A stretch of DNA of 64,000 bases from Uliginosibacterium gangwonense DSM 18521. Its GTDB lineage: Bacteria; Pseudomonadota; Gammaproteobacteria; Burkholderiales; Rhodocyclaceae. Every line of letters starts with the position of its first letter. The stretch's first letter is position 1. Both the position numbers and the translations under genes were made by a program. This document shows positions 54,500-63,566 of this stretch, in pieces. The notes under the pieces are model-generated. The model was not told where the DNA came from and searched no databases. It worked only from the letters and a program-made list of their open reading frames with translations. The DNA lies in contig NZ_KB892834.1 of the NCBI RefSeq assembly GCF_000373965.1, positions 240,600-304,599 of the forward strand, in the 5' to 3' direction.

Positions 54500-55428
54500 T
54501 TATTTATTACCTTGTGCAGCCATGCCGCCGTCTTGATAATTCCATCCTCTAACGTCACCTGTGGTGCCCATCCCAACTCCTGGCGCGCCAAAGAATTAGC
54601 CAGCACGCTCGTGGGCACATCAAATGGACGGCCAGGTTGGTAATTTCGAACCACCTTACGGCCCAGCACTCGCTCCAATAGAATGATCATTTCATTGAGA
54701 CTGGTGCCCACGCCTGAACTGATATTGAAAACGGACTCTGCTCCATCGTAATCAACAGCGCGGGCAAATGCATCAGCGACATCACTGACATAGAGATAAT
54801 CACGTGTAACTGTTCCATCCCCCCAAATTTCTATTGGCTGATTCTGAATGGCTTTACTCAAAAAAACCCCCACGGCCCCCTGTGCTGTTTCAACCCGCTG
54901 GCGCTCACCAAACGGGTTCGCAACCCGAAGAATATTTGCCTTGATTCCGTGAAGACTTTGATACATCAGCAGGTACTTTTCTATCGCCAGCTTGGTGATG
55001 CCATAGGAGACCCGAGGTTCGGTCGGATGACGTTCGTCGAGCGGCAGGTAAGTCGGATTGCCGTAAACAGTTCCACCAGACGAAATAAACACAATTTTGC
55101 GGACACGCTTTGCCACCATTGCACTAAGGAGCTGCAATGTGGCAACTAGATTAGTTTGTACGTCGTAGAGAGGATCGTCATTAGAGTTTTTAGGCAGTGT
55201 TGTCGAAACCAAATGCAGAACGACATCAACGCCATCTATCGCTTCGCTTACATCATGGACACTCATCAGATCGCCCGTAAGCCACTCGACTTTTTCATCA
55301 TCCGAAAATTGACGATAGGGTTCCACCCGAGGACGCTCAAATATGCGTAACTCATGACGATCTTTGAGCAAACGGTCTGCAATTGTTGACCCTATAAAAC
55401 CACCACCACCAAAAATAGTAATTTTCAT
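54496..55428 (-). CDS. NAD-dependent nucleotide-sugar epimerase/reductase
   Basis: A 310-residue extended SDR protein with GGGGFIGSTIADRLL, FISSGGTVYGNP and the catalytic YGITKLAIEKYL (YxxxK), plus the substrate-side motif GDGTVTRDYLYVSDVA. It resembles UDP-glucose 4-epimerases and dTDP-6-deoxy-4-keto-sugar reductases. Since no rmlD is present here, it could reduce the dTDP-4-keto sugar, for example to 6-deoxy-talose, or epimerise a UDP-sugar; sequence alone does not decide. Confidence 0.82.
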   Translation of the reverse strand: MKITIFGGGGFIGSTIADRLLKDRHELRIFERPRVEPYRQFSDDEKVEWLTGDLMSVHDVSEAIDGVDVVLHLVSTTLPKNSNDDPLYDVQTNLVATLQLLSAMVAKRVRKIVFISSGGTVYGNPTYLPLDERHPTEPRVSYGITKLAIEKYLLMYQSLHGIKANILRVANPFGERQRVETAQGAVGVFLSKAIQNQPIEIWGDGTVTRDYLYVSDVADAFARAVDYDGAESVFNISSGVGTSLNEMIILLERVLGRKVVRNYQPGRPFDVPTSVLANSLARQELGWAPQVTLEDGIIKTAAWLHKVINK

Positions 55429-57866
55429 CGTGTCAAACCAACAACATTCGTTGCGGCACTGCGCAAATTGTTTACAGAAAGAATCAAAGGAAATAGCCTC
55501 TCAATGGCATGCAGCAATGTGCCATCATAGGGCAGTGGTTCGTCAGGGTAATCGTTCCAATCCAGCTTCAAATTTACCAATGGAGCTAACGCTGAAGTTC
55601 TGGCCCAAAACATCGTTCCAACCGGAAAAATAAAATATTCAGGTAGTTCCTGAATATCAACACGTGCTGCAAGAGTTTCGGCGAAAACACGGTTGCTGCC
55701 CCAGCTCACTACGTACGGATCATCGGGGAAAACTATTCCAATTGATGTGTCAGTTATCATTTTGGACAAGATATGATCTGCCATCCCCTTCGATGCACCA
55801 CCCAGCAAATTTTCCAACAAGAATCGATACCACGACTCACCCATCGCGGCATCCTTCACATCAGCACTCTTTTTTGTATGGATATGACCAACAAAATCAT
55901 AGTTGGTCAAGAACTTCTCCCCAAATGTGGTGAGAAACGGCCCGATATCCCTACCACGATTCGGCACCAGCTGAATATCAACAACCTTGCCTTTGTAATT
56001 TTTGAAAGCACTCACAACCTGTTCACGTGCTTCCTCACTAGCGATGCTAACAAACAAGTCGGGGAGGATGCTATTGCCCAAAAGACGCGTCGCTATTTCA
56101 GGTAACAGCTCCGGGTAATAAGCATGCAAGTGCAACGCAATGCGCTGATTGTCAGGCAATTCACGGTTTTCCGCATTCGCCTCAACAATGACAGGGTAGT
56201 TCCATGGCCCCTCAGGGCACCCCGCGCGCAAATACTCTGCAAATGGGTCAGCACCTTCGATTGAAAGTCCGTGCTGCTCTAAGTAAATGCCGGGGTGAAA
56301 ACCAGGAAAAGGTTTTCGGCGATCAATTCCACTGGCCCACGCCCGAACATAAGAGCGGACATGCTCTTCAAGAGACTGATTTTGCCGATGAGGGGGGCAC
56401 GAAAAATCTGGCCGAAACAGACCAGAACTGAGAATTACTTTTGTATCTGCCTTCTCTTGTTGCGTACGATCGCAGACAACTTGAGCTAAATGCTCAAGAC
56501 GAGCGACATACTCTTTCATACTGAAGTAAGCAATCGAAGCCTCCCGGCAACGATCTGCAACGTCCTTATGCAAAGTCGGGGAACTTGCCAAAGCCAGAAT
56601 TTTCCCCGCCAAGTCAGCCGAGTCAAGATACTCCGCAACGCAATAATCCCGAAGGCCACTGTTAATCAGGAAATCTGCAATTCCGGTTGTCTTATTGAAG
56701 CAAAGCACGGGCACTCCATGCGCCATTGCATCAATCGCCACATTTGGTAATGGGTCTAGCCGCGATGAAAGCAGAAGCAGATCAGCAAGCTCATACGCGG
56801 TTTCAATGGCGATGGTTTCATCAACGAATAAAACATATTCCTGCAAGCCAGCACGACGAATTTGGTCTGCCAAATACACAGAATATCCAACATCATTGTC
56901 TGGATCGTATCCTTTTCCGATCCAGACGAAACGGCATTTATCCCCGCCTGGAGCGCGGAGAACACGGGCAGCACATTCGATAAACAGGTCAACGCCTTTG
57001 CGTAACTGCACGAACCCAGCCCCAAGGACAATCACCGAGTCCTCAGCAATACTCTTAGGCCGGATCAAGCGACGTATGCGCGCGCTCTCCGCTTGACGTT
57101 GCTCCTCGCTGAATTCCCCCACAGGCAACAGACATCGCCCTTGGGGAAGAATGTGAGCGGACCGCTTACCCAGATCAGGATATTCAGAAAATGCATTTTC
57201 CATGGTCACATTTGCGGAAAAAACGACCTCGCCAGACCAAAAAATAGCTCTTCTGAACGCGTCCCGGGGACGGGTATAGGAGGCAAATTCATGCACTAGG
57301 CTGATTGTGGGAACAAAATGTTCACCCAGTGCGGGTAGGACAACGCATGATTCGATACTGTTAACCAAAGCAAACTTGAATTTGACAGTCCCACACAACT
57401 GACCAACGATCAGATCTGCCAAAACAGGATTTCCCCTTAAATTCGGCGATATTATCACCGCCGAAGCCGATAGCTGGAACGCATTGAAAAGCGCACCACC
57501 CCCTAATAACAATACAACAACGTTATACTGCCCAACGAGTGCTTGGACGAGATTGAGGCTGAGTACGGGTGCTCCCGTTCTCGACGCTTCGTGACTGACC
57601 ACTAGAATTGTCTCGCGATCAGCTTTGAGGTCTTGGTTCCCACAAAAGTCCAATGCCGGCAATGAAAAAATACGTCCCTCTTGATGACCGTGTAGCAAAT
57701 AGTGTTCAGCCGCATCAAATCCCGCGTTTTTTACATCTGGGTTTAATTTCAGATACAGATTACGATCAAATCCTTCAGGCAGATCTGCACCTATTTGCGC
57801 AGTACGACTTCGCCTCAACAGAGCGATGAAACGTTTCAATAGTATTAAGTATGAGGATAGTTTCAT
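55425..57866 (-). CDS. Bifunctional GT4 glycosyltransferase - RgpF-like protein
   Basis: An 813-residue two-domain protein. Residues about 85-480 form a GT-B/GT4 domain (LVVSHEASRTGAPVLSLNLV, LGAGFVQLRKGVDLFIECA, LLLSSRLDPLPNVAIDAMAH). Residues about 590-813 match RgpF of rhamnan synthesis (IALHLHAYYPELLPEI, VPNRGRDIGPFL, FVGHIHTKKS, FPVGTMFWARTSAL). A short module FDRNLYLKLNPDVKNAGFDA at 33-66, ending HYLLHGHQEGR, is repeated in degenerate form before the RgpF part (FHPGIYLEQHGL, EYLRAGCPEGPW). It probably makes two different linkages of a rhamnose polymer. It overlaps the ruler gene stop and the epimerase start by four bases each. Confidence 0.85.
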   Translation of the reverse strand: MKLSSYLILLKRFIALLRRSRTAQIGADLPEGFDRNLYLKLNPDVKNAGFDAAEHYLLHGHQEGRIFSLPALDFCGNQDLKADRETILVVSHEASRTGAPVLSLNLVQALVGQYNVVVLLLGGGALFNAFQLSASAVIISPNLRGNPVLADLIVGQLCGTVKFKFALVNSIESCVVLPALGEHFVPTISLVHEFASYTRPRDAFRRAIFWSGEVVFSANVTMENAFSEYPDLGKRSAHILPQGRCLLPVGEFSEEQRQAESARIRRLIRPKSIAEDSVIVLGAGFVQLRKGVDLFIECAARVLRAPGGDKCRFVWIGKGYDPDNDVGYSVYLADQIRRAGLQEYVLFVDETIAIETAYELADLLLLSSRLDPLPNVAIDAMAHGVPVLCFNKTTGIADFLINSGLRDYCVAEYLDSADLAGKILALASSPTLHKDVADRCREASIAYFSMKEYVARLEHLAQVVCDRTQQEKADTKVILSSGLFRPDFSCPPHRQNQSLEEHVRSYVRAWASGIDRRKPFPGFHPGIYLEQHGLSIEGADPFAEYLRAGCPEGPWNYPVIVEANAENRELPDNQRIALHLHAYYPELLPEIATRLLGNSILPDLFVSIASEEAREQVVSAFKNYKGKVVDIQLVPNRGRDIGPFLTTFGEKFLTNYDFVGHIHTKKSADVKDAAMGESWYRFLLENLLGGASKGMADHILSKMITDTSIGIVFPDDPYVVSWGSNRVFAETLAARVDIQELPEYFIFPVGTMFWARTSALAPLVNLKLDWNDYPDEPLPYDGTLLHAIERLFPLILSVNNLRSAATNVVGLTR

Positions 57867-60800
57867 GCCTCCCTCCTTCTAATGAATTGAGCTATAACCC
57901 GAAATGGTTTCGTTAAACGCCAACTTGGGGAATCTTCCATGGCAATAATGACTTGCTCGCGCTCCGCCAATTGTTGGGTTAGTGCACGAATCTCAGCTTG
58001 CCTGTCCTCCAGCTCTGTGCTTACACATGTGAGTTGCCTAGAGAACTCCGCCACTTGCTTTCCGTAAACCATTAATTCCCCATCCTTGTGCGTTACGGTC
58101 TCTTGCATCAATCCGAGGGCATCTTGCTGTGTGCGAATCTGCTCTGCAAATTCTTCTACTTGCTGTTGGTAAGCCGCCAGCTCACCATCCTTGTGCGTGA
58201 TGGCCTCTTGCATCAATACGAGGGCATCTTGCTGCGCGCGCACCTGCCTGGCAAATTCTTCCGCTTGCTCTTGGTAGGCCGCCAGTTCACCGTCCTTGTG
58301 CGTGATGGCCTCTTGCATCAAGGCGAGGGTGTCCTGCAGTGCACGCACCTGCCTGGCAAATTCTTCCGCTTGCTCTTGGTAGGCCGCCAGTTCGCCATCC
58401 TTGTGCGTGATGGTCTCTTGCGTCAGGGCGAGGGTGTCCTGCAGTGCACGCACCTGCCTGGCAAATTCTTCCGCTTGCTCTTGGTAGGCCGCCAGTTCGC
58501 CATCCTTGTGCGTGATGGTCTCTTGCGTCAGGGCGAGGGTGCCTTGCTGTGCGCGCACCTGTTTGGCAAATTCTTCCGCTTGCTCTTGATAGGCCGCTAG
58601 TTCACCGTCCTTGTGCTTGATGGTCTCTTGCGTCAGGGCGAGGGTGCCATGCTGCGCGCGCACCTGTTTGGCAAATTCTTCCGCTTGCTCCTGGTAGGCC
58701 GCCAGCTCGCCATCCTTATGCGTTACGGCCTCTTGCATCAATGCAAGGGTATCTTGCTGTGTGCGAACCTGCCTGGCAAATTCTTCCGCTTGACTTGCGT
58801 ATCTTCGTAACTCATTCTGAGCTTGCTGGAATCCAAGCCGAGTTTGCTGAAGATCTCTAGATATCTTGCGGATTTGCGACAGACGATCTCGACGAGGGTG
58901 AATCCACCACCAGGGTTTGTTTTCAATCTCATGCACATTCGCGAGCGCAAAAGCACATGAACTTGCATACTCTAAGATAGAAGCTATCTCAGGAAGACCA
59001 AATTCAGCAGGGTTATCTATGTCTCCTAATGCCACGTCCCAGCTTCCTGCTACAGCTCGTCGGGCTTCTGCAATACCCTTCCTCCAATGTGCGATTGCTC
59101 CGACATGATCTTTGTTGCCGATACAAAGTAAACCAAGTATCAAACAAGCTTCGACTGTCCTGTTGCAGAGTAGAGGACTAAAAGCCAACGCATCGATTGA
59201 AATGCAACGCTCAAATGCTAGCTTTGCCTTTGAAAATGCACCTTGCTCAATCCAGAGCTTGCCAAGAACAAAAAGGAGCGAAACACTCCACCGTACACCA
59301 TGCGGAGTTTTTGGATGTCCTTCTAGGTAGGCCTCAATACGATGTTCAAGTGACTCAATTTCATCCCCATGCGCATTTCCACTGAAGGAAAGTTGATAAG
59401 CAATTACACACAGCGCAGCACCAACATCTGGCGTATCAGAAGGCGAATTGACGATGACCTGTTCCGCCAAATCAATTAGCGCTGAAGGATCACGCAGACG
59501 GTGGCCCGTATCAACCATACTCCGTACTAACCATGGATTCTGGTAGTCGCGCGAAAAGGTCGTCACATTCCAGGAGGGGGTGGAAAATGTCGGGTACGCC
59601 GTTTCGCGGTATGGCACGGCGGCCCCATCAAGCGGAGAGCGCATGGCAACAGCCAACCACCACTCAGCGTTTGGTTCCGTTCCATTCTTCGCTAAAGTAA
59701 GGGGAATCTGCTTCAGGGAACGCCCTGCGCTTTGCCAAGTCTTGCGCTCAGGCCCAACTTTGTACTGATTAGCAGTCTGGGCGACAAGCATCTCAAGAAT
59801 AAAACTGGACTCAAGCTCCTTACGCAGTCGATCCAAAGTGTAAACATGAACATGAAATGGGTTCGGGTCCTCCCCCGTCTCATCGCTCCAATCATTGGGG
59901 ACACTGGTGATAATGCGCCCACCGGGAGTCAACACACGGTGGAACTCCGCAAGCAGTTTGATATTTTCCTCAATATGCTCAAGCGTTTCGAATGAGACAA
60001 CGACATCAACGGAATGATCCGAGATCTCCGCAAGTCCATCCGGCAACATCCCACAACGAAACTTAAGGCTAGACAAATCCGATGAAAAATTTCGTACTGC
60101 ATAATCGATGGCGTACTCACTTCCATCAATGCCCAGTGTGCTTTTGGCGGTCGAAGCACATTGCAAAATGTAGCTTCCGTATCCAAGTCCGCACGCGGCG
60201 TCCAGCACCGTGTCCCCCGGTCGAATAAATTGGGTAGCCCATTGATAGCGGGCAACATGTGCATCGGAGCGCGCTCCTGTCTCTCGCAGCATGTCCATGT
60301 GCAGGTCACGCTCAGCGGCTAGTGCCGCTATAGGGTATCTAGACGCTGCAGCCTCTGGGATACACTCGAGCAGAACTGTGATTTGCCAGCCATCATGCTC
60401 TAGCAATTCGTAATCATTGACCTGATAGTAAGAGGGATGCTTTCTGAACCCCGCTTCAAAAAAACGTTGCTCCCACCAAGCTCTTGGCTTTACGGTCAGA
60501 TGCCAATGGCCGTCGCGGTCAATAGTTGTCGCGATCCGAAAATAAACAGCGCGCCGTGACACTCTTCGTATCTCACGAAGAGACTGAACCACATCCTCTT
60601 CTGAAAGGTGCTCCAAGCAATCGGTGGACACGACGGTATCAAAAGCCCCATCTTTGAAGGGTAGATGGAGTACCGACGCTTTATGAAAACGTTCTGGGGC
60701 ACTTAAGTTCGCATGATCAACGGCAAGTTGAGACACGTCCACGCCATGAGCATCAACACCCAGACGAAGCAACGCACGAACCAACTGGCCCATTCCCGAA

Positions 60801-60940
60801 CCGATATCAAGAATCCGACCACCGCCACAAGAAAGAATGATTTCCTCTGCAAGTGCATCAGCATCGGCAAAACTTTGTTCTCCGAAGCGATCACCGCTGG
60901 CCCAATAATTGTCGTATACAGTAGCGTAATCAAATGCCAT
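57863..60940 (-). CDS. Double methyltransferase with repeat coiled coil (WbdD-like chain terminator/ruler)
   Basis: From ATG 60940 (MAFDYATVYDNYWASGDRFG) the product has 1025 residues. Two class I SAM methyltransferase domains come first: motif I ILDIGSGMGQLV at 43-54 and VLDAACGLGYGS at 245-256. A helical, TPR-like region spans about 470-690. Residues 717-961 are seven near-identical 35-residue repeats (QAEEFARQVR ... HKDGELAAYQ), exactly five heptads each, predicting a long uninterrupted coiled coil. The tail ends EDSPSWRLTKPFRVIAQFIR, a basic amphipathic segment seen on other O-antigen enzymes. In E. coli O9a, WbdD caps the chain by methylation/phosphorylation and its coiled coil measures length. 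The same role is inferred here; no kinase domain is seen. The start overlaps wzt by 11 bases. Confidence 0.85.
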   Translation of the reverse strand: MAFDYATVYDNYWASGDRFGEQSFADADALAEEIILSCGGGRILDIGSGMGQLVRALLRLGVDAHGVDVSQLAVDHANLSAPERFHKASVLHLPFKDGAFDTVVSTDCLEHLSEEDVVQSLREIRRVSRRAVYFRIATTIDRDGHWHLTVKPRAWWEQRFFEAGFRKHPSYYQVNDYELLEHDGWQITVLLECIPEAAASRYPIAALAAERDLHMDMLRETGARSDAHVARYQWATQFIRPGDTVLDAACGLGYGSYILQCASTAKSTLGIDGSEYAIDYAVRNFSSDLSSLKFRCGMLPDGLAEISDHSVDVVVSFETLEHIEENIKLLAEFHRVLTPGGRIITSVPNDWSDETGEDPNPFHVHVYTLDRLRKELESSFILEMLVAQTANQYKVGPERKTWQSAGRSLKQIPLTLAKNGTEPNAEWWLAVAMRSPLDGAAVPYRETAYPTFSTPSWNVTTFSRDYQNPWLVRSMVDTGHRLRDPSALIDLAEQVIVNSPSDTPDVGAALCVIAYQLSFSGNAHGDEIESLEHRIEAYLEGHPKTPHGVRWSVSLLFVLGKLWIEQGAFSKAKLAFERCISIDALAFSPLLCNRTVEACLILGLLCIGNKDHVGAIAHWRKGIAEARRAVAGSWDVALGDIDNPAEFGLPEIASILEYASSCAFALANVHEIENKPWWWIHPRRDRLSQIRKISRDLQQTRLGFQQAQNELRRYASQAEEFARQVRTQQDTLALMQEAVTHKDGELAAYQEQAEEFAKQVRAQHGTLALTQETIKHKDGELAAYQEQAEEFAKQVRAQQGTLALTQETITHKDGELAAYQEQAEEFARQVRALQDTLALTQETITHKDGELAAYQEQAEEFARQVRALQDTLALMQEAITHKDGELAAYQEQAEEFARQVRAQQDALVLMQEAITHKDGELAAYQQQVEEFAEQIRTQQDALGLMQETVTHKDGELMVYGKQVAEFSRQLTCVSTELEDRQAEIRALTQQLAEREQVIIAMEDSPSWRLTKPFRVIAQFIRRREA
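58058..58792 (-). repeat. Seven tandem 105-bp repeats inside the methyltransferase gene
   Basis: Units begin at minus-strand positions 58792, 58687, 58582, 58477, 58372, 58267 and 58162, each 105 bases and in frame; a degenerate eighth follows from 58057. Central units are nearly identical in DNA, and over 100 consecutive bases repeat exactly between units at 58320-58540, indicating recent duplication. Each unit adds 35 residues of coiled coil. Confidence 0.95.
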
Positions 60941-62369
60941 TAAAATTCCCAACCGGCTGGGCACTCATTTTGAGATCAACAACACCCCCAAAGTGGTACT
61001 CCCTGGGGTTCGTTGTTACTGTAAAAAATGCGGCTTCATCAATCCAATGAAGCATGTGTTGTTCGGCGTAGTACGGCTGCCCTTCTCTAGTAATCGCAGC
61101 CTGAACCTCATGAAGATTCGGGCCAAGACCACAGACAAAGTCAAAAGCGATAGCAAATCGTTCTTTGGCCTTAAAGGAACGTTTCCAAAAAACATCTCCC
61201 GTTGCTAAACCGGCGAGGATGGCCATATCCTGATTAAGAGTGCCCCATGAATAAATCTTTACGCCTTCTTTGTTCCTTAATCTCAATGCGACATTCAGAT
61301 TGGTAAGTTCCTGGTGCGCGATGCACTCCACAACCACGCGAACCATTTCGCGGGGGTCAAAATGCGAACACCCCTCGCCCTTCGCATTGAGTACGACAAC
61401 CTTTAATATCTCAGCTTCCATATCTCCAAACGAGAGCAACGCTGACCTCGTTTGTACACTTGCAGACTCGGTAGAGATAGATTCAACAGATTTCGTGTCA
61501 ACAGCAGAAGGCAAAGTACTTACCACTGAGGGACGGTTCATCGCCCTAGTCTTCGCTGCCTTTTCTTTTAACGCAAGCGCCGACTCATTAAGTGCTTTAG
61601 TTTCTTCCTCGTGCAATTGCTTTCTGTATGCCAGCAATGTCTCCGCAGAATTCCCTATCATTTGCACTAAGCCTGTCCGAAGCAGGACAGCCCGATTAGT
61701 AAGCGTGCGAACTGACTCCTGATCGTGAGAAACAAAGAGGAGCGTCGTACCATTACTCGTTAGCCGTTCCATACGCTCGAAACAACGTTTTTGAAAGAGC
61801 GCATCACCAACGGCCAAGGCTTCATCGACAATCAAAATATCGGGATCGATACAAACTTGCACTGCAAATGCAAGCCGCACCAACATCCCGCTCGAATATG
61901 TCTTTACGGGCTGATTTATGAATTCACCGATATCGGCAAATGCAGCGATGTCGTCGAAACGTGCTTCAATTTCTGCATTGCTGAAGCCCAGCACTGCTGC
62001 ATTCATATAAACATTCTCGCGCCCTGTAAATTCAGGGGAGAAACCAGAGCCCAATTCCAGCAGTGCTGCAATGCGGCCCGTAGTTTCAATACCGCCACAA
62101 GTAGGATTCAGCGTGCCGCAGATCATTTGCAGCAGCGTAGATTTACCGCTGCCATTGCGCCCAATAATACCGACGGCTTCGCCTTTTTTAATTTCAAAAG
62201 AAACATCTCTGAGAGCCCAGAATTCGCGGAAATATTGCTTAACCGGCTGCCCTCCTAGGCGTTGAAGAGGCGGTAGGACAAACTGCTTAAGGCGGTCTCG
62301 TGGGGTGTCATATATCTCGTATCGTTTACTGAGATTGGTAACACGGATAGCGATATCGCTAGAGGACAT
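60930..62369 (-). CDS. wzt: O-antigen ABC transporter ATPase Wzt with carbohydrate-binding domain
   Basis: From ATG 62369 (MSSSDIAIRVTNLSKRYEI) the product has 479 residues. The ATPase domain has Walker A GRNGSGKST (70-78), the Wzt-type signature YSSGM (158-162), Walker B ILIVDEA (D182, E183) and the switch histidine in FVSHDQ. After a charged linker, residues about 330-479 form a beta-rich domain (NLNVALRLRNKEGVKIYSWG, FAIAFDFVCGLGPNLHEVQA) like the Wzt C-terminal domain that recognises the capped non-reducing end of the O-antigen. Such a domain implies export of chains carrying a terminal modification, which fits the adjacent methyltransferase. It overlaps wzm by 11 bases. Confidence 0.93.
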   Translation of the reverse strand: MSSSDIAIRVTNLSKRYEIYDTPRDRLKQFVLPPLQRLGGQPVKQYFREFWALRDVSFEIKKGEAVGIIGRNGSGKSTLLQMICGTLNPTCGGIETTGRIAALLELGSGFSPEFTGRENVYMNAAVLGFSNAEIEARFDDIAAFADIGEFINQPVKTYSSGMLVRLAFAVQVCIDPDILIVDEALAVGDALFQKRCFERMERLTSNGTTLLFVSHDQESVRTLTNRAVLLRTGLVQMIGNSAETLLAYRKQLHEEETKALNESALALKEKAAKTRAMNRPSVVSTLPSAVDTKSVESISTESASVQTRSALLSFGDMEAEILKVVVLNAKGEGCSHFDPREMVRVVVECIAHQELTNLNVALRLRNKEGVKIYSWGTLNQDMAILAGLATGDVFWKRSFKAKERFAIAFDFVCGLGPNLHEVQAAITREGQPYYAEQHMLHWIDEAAFFTVTTNPREYHFGGVVDLKMSAQPVGNFNGI

Positions 62370-63249
62370 CAGCAAAACCCTTTCTGGTCTTTTGGAACCA
62401 GGCGTAGCCTGCCCAGACAACGGCGATAGCAGCTAGAGTGTAGACGCCCAAACCTGCCCAGTTCGGTAAATGGCCCCATATCAGCACGTCGCGTGCTTGT
62501 TCGATAATGAAGGTAAGCGGGTTAGCCATAATGAAAGGGCGGAACCCTACCGGCACTGCAGTCACTGGGTAAAAAACAGGCGACAGAAACATCAACACGG
62601 TGGTAATGATGCCGATGGTTTGTCCAACATCGCGCAAAAATACGCCGAGAGATGCAAGCATCCAAGCCAGCCCCGTGGTGAGGATGACCAGAGGCAGCAG
62701 AACCAAGGGAGCAAAAATCACCGTCCAGTGCAAGTAGCCATTAAAAAGTACAAAAGCAGCCAACAGCACACCAAGGCTGATCAAGCTGTGGAAGAGAGCA
62801 ACGCCCATGGCAATGACGGGTAGTATTTCAATCGGGAATACAACTTTCTTGACGTAATTGACGTTGGAAAGAATTACTTCGGGAGCACGATTGATTACCT
62901 CGCTAAATAGGTTAAGCACGATCATGCCGACAAAAAGCACGACTGCGAATTGCGTTTTGGTATCGCCACCGCCAGCCCCTCCCCAGCGAGACTTGAAAAT
63001 CTCTGAAAAGACAAAGGTATACACTGCTAGCATGAATACTGGATTAAAGAACGACCAGGCCAGTCCCATGGCTGATCCCTTGTAGCGTCCGACCACTTCG
63101 CGCTTGCTCATTTGCATGATGAGTTGGCGGTTGCGCCAGAGACTCTTCGCCAGTGCCATGAGGGACGTGGGTTGGGCGGAGTGAGGGTTTATCGTTGTGG
63201 ATAAGTTAGTCATACGAAGTATTTTGCTTCTGCCAGTGGTTTGCCTCAT
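62359..63249 (-). CDS. wzm: O-antigen ABC transporter permease Wzm
   Basis: A 296-residue membrane protein with about six transmembrane segments and the N-terminal REVVGRYKGSAMGLAWSFFN characteristic of polysaccharide ABC-2 exporters, followed by SNVNYVKKVVFPIEILPVI and VFLRDVGQTIGIITTVLMFL. With Wzt it pulls the finished undecaprenyl-linked polysaccharide across the inner membrane. ATG 63249 overlaps the broken rmlC stop (ATGA) and has AAGAGA upstream; ATG 63213 is the alternative. Confidence 0.93.
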   Translation of the reverse strand: MRQTTGRSKILRMTNLSTTINPHSAQPTSLMALAKSLWRNRQLIMQMSKREVVGRYKGSAMGLAWSFFNPVFMLAVYTFVFSEIFKSRWGGAGGGDTKTQFAVVLFVGMIVLNLFSEVINRAPEVILSNVNYVKKVVFPIEILPVIAMGVALFHSLISLGVLLAAFVLFNGYLHWTVIFAPLVLLPLVILTTGLAWMLASLGVFLRDVGQTIGIITTVLMFLSPVFYPVTAVPVGFRPFIMANPLTFIIEQARDVLIWGHLPNWAGLGVYTLAAIAVVWAGYAWFQKTRKGFADVL

Positions 63250-63566
63250 TGATCTCTTGCAGACGAAGTGATAGTGCCTTGGATACTACTGATGGCGAGT
63301 TTGTTCCAGGCACTGCTGCGCTCAAATTCGGGCGCCCAATAATCGATGGTTTTGTAGAGAAACTGCAATCTCTGAAAGCCTCCTAACAGGCTGCACCACA
63401 CGTTTTTGGCAGAGCATCTGTGGTGGTTATCTGGCACAAAATCAACGTCATTGCCAGTCATCTTGGTAAATTTGCGGCGGCTAGAGCTTTCAAATAAGAA
63501 ACCGTGCTCACCACCAAAAGCATTCAATTCAATAACGAGAACATCAAGAATAGGGGTGGCTTTCAC
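63246..63566 (-). pseudogene. Internally deleted rmlC (dTDP-4-dehydrorhamnose epimerase)
   Basis: A 106-codon frame begins [20 protein letters not shown] and follows RmlC to CSAKNVWCSLLG, then jumps to LQFLYKTIDYWAPEFE near the C terminus. About 65 residues, including the GLHYQ and DVAVD catalytic core, are missing without loss of frame. It cannot fold as a working cupin but still overlaps both neighbours by four bases, so it may persist because it couples translation of rmlA copy 2 to wzm. Confidence 0.8.

Noticed and set aside
58088-58810. Plus-strand repetitive frames over the 105-bp repeats, and the thought of a CRISPR array
   Set aside because: Repeats are contiguous without spacers, are multiples of three and are explained by the coiled-coil coding on the minus strand.
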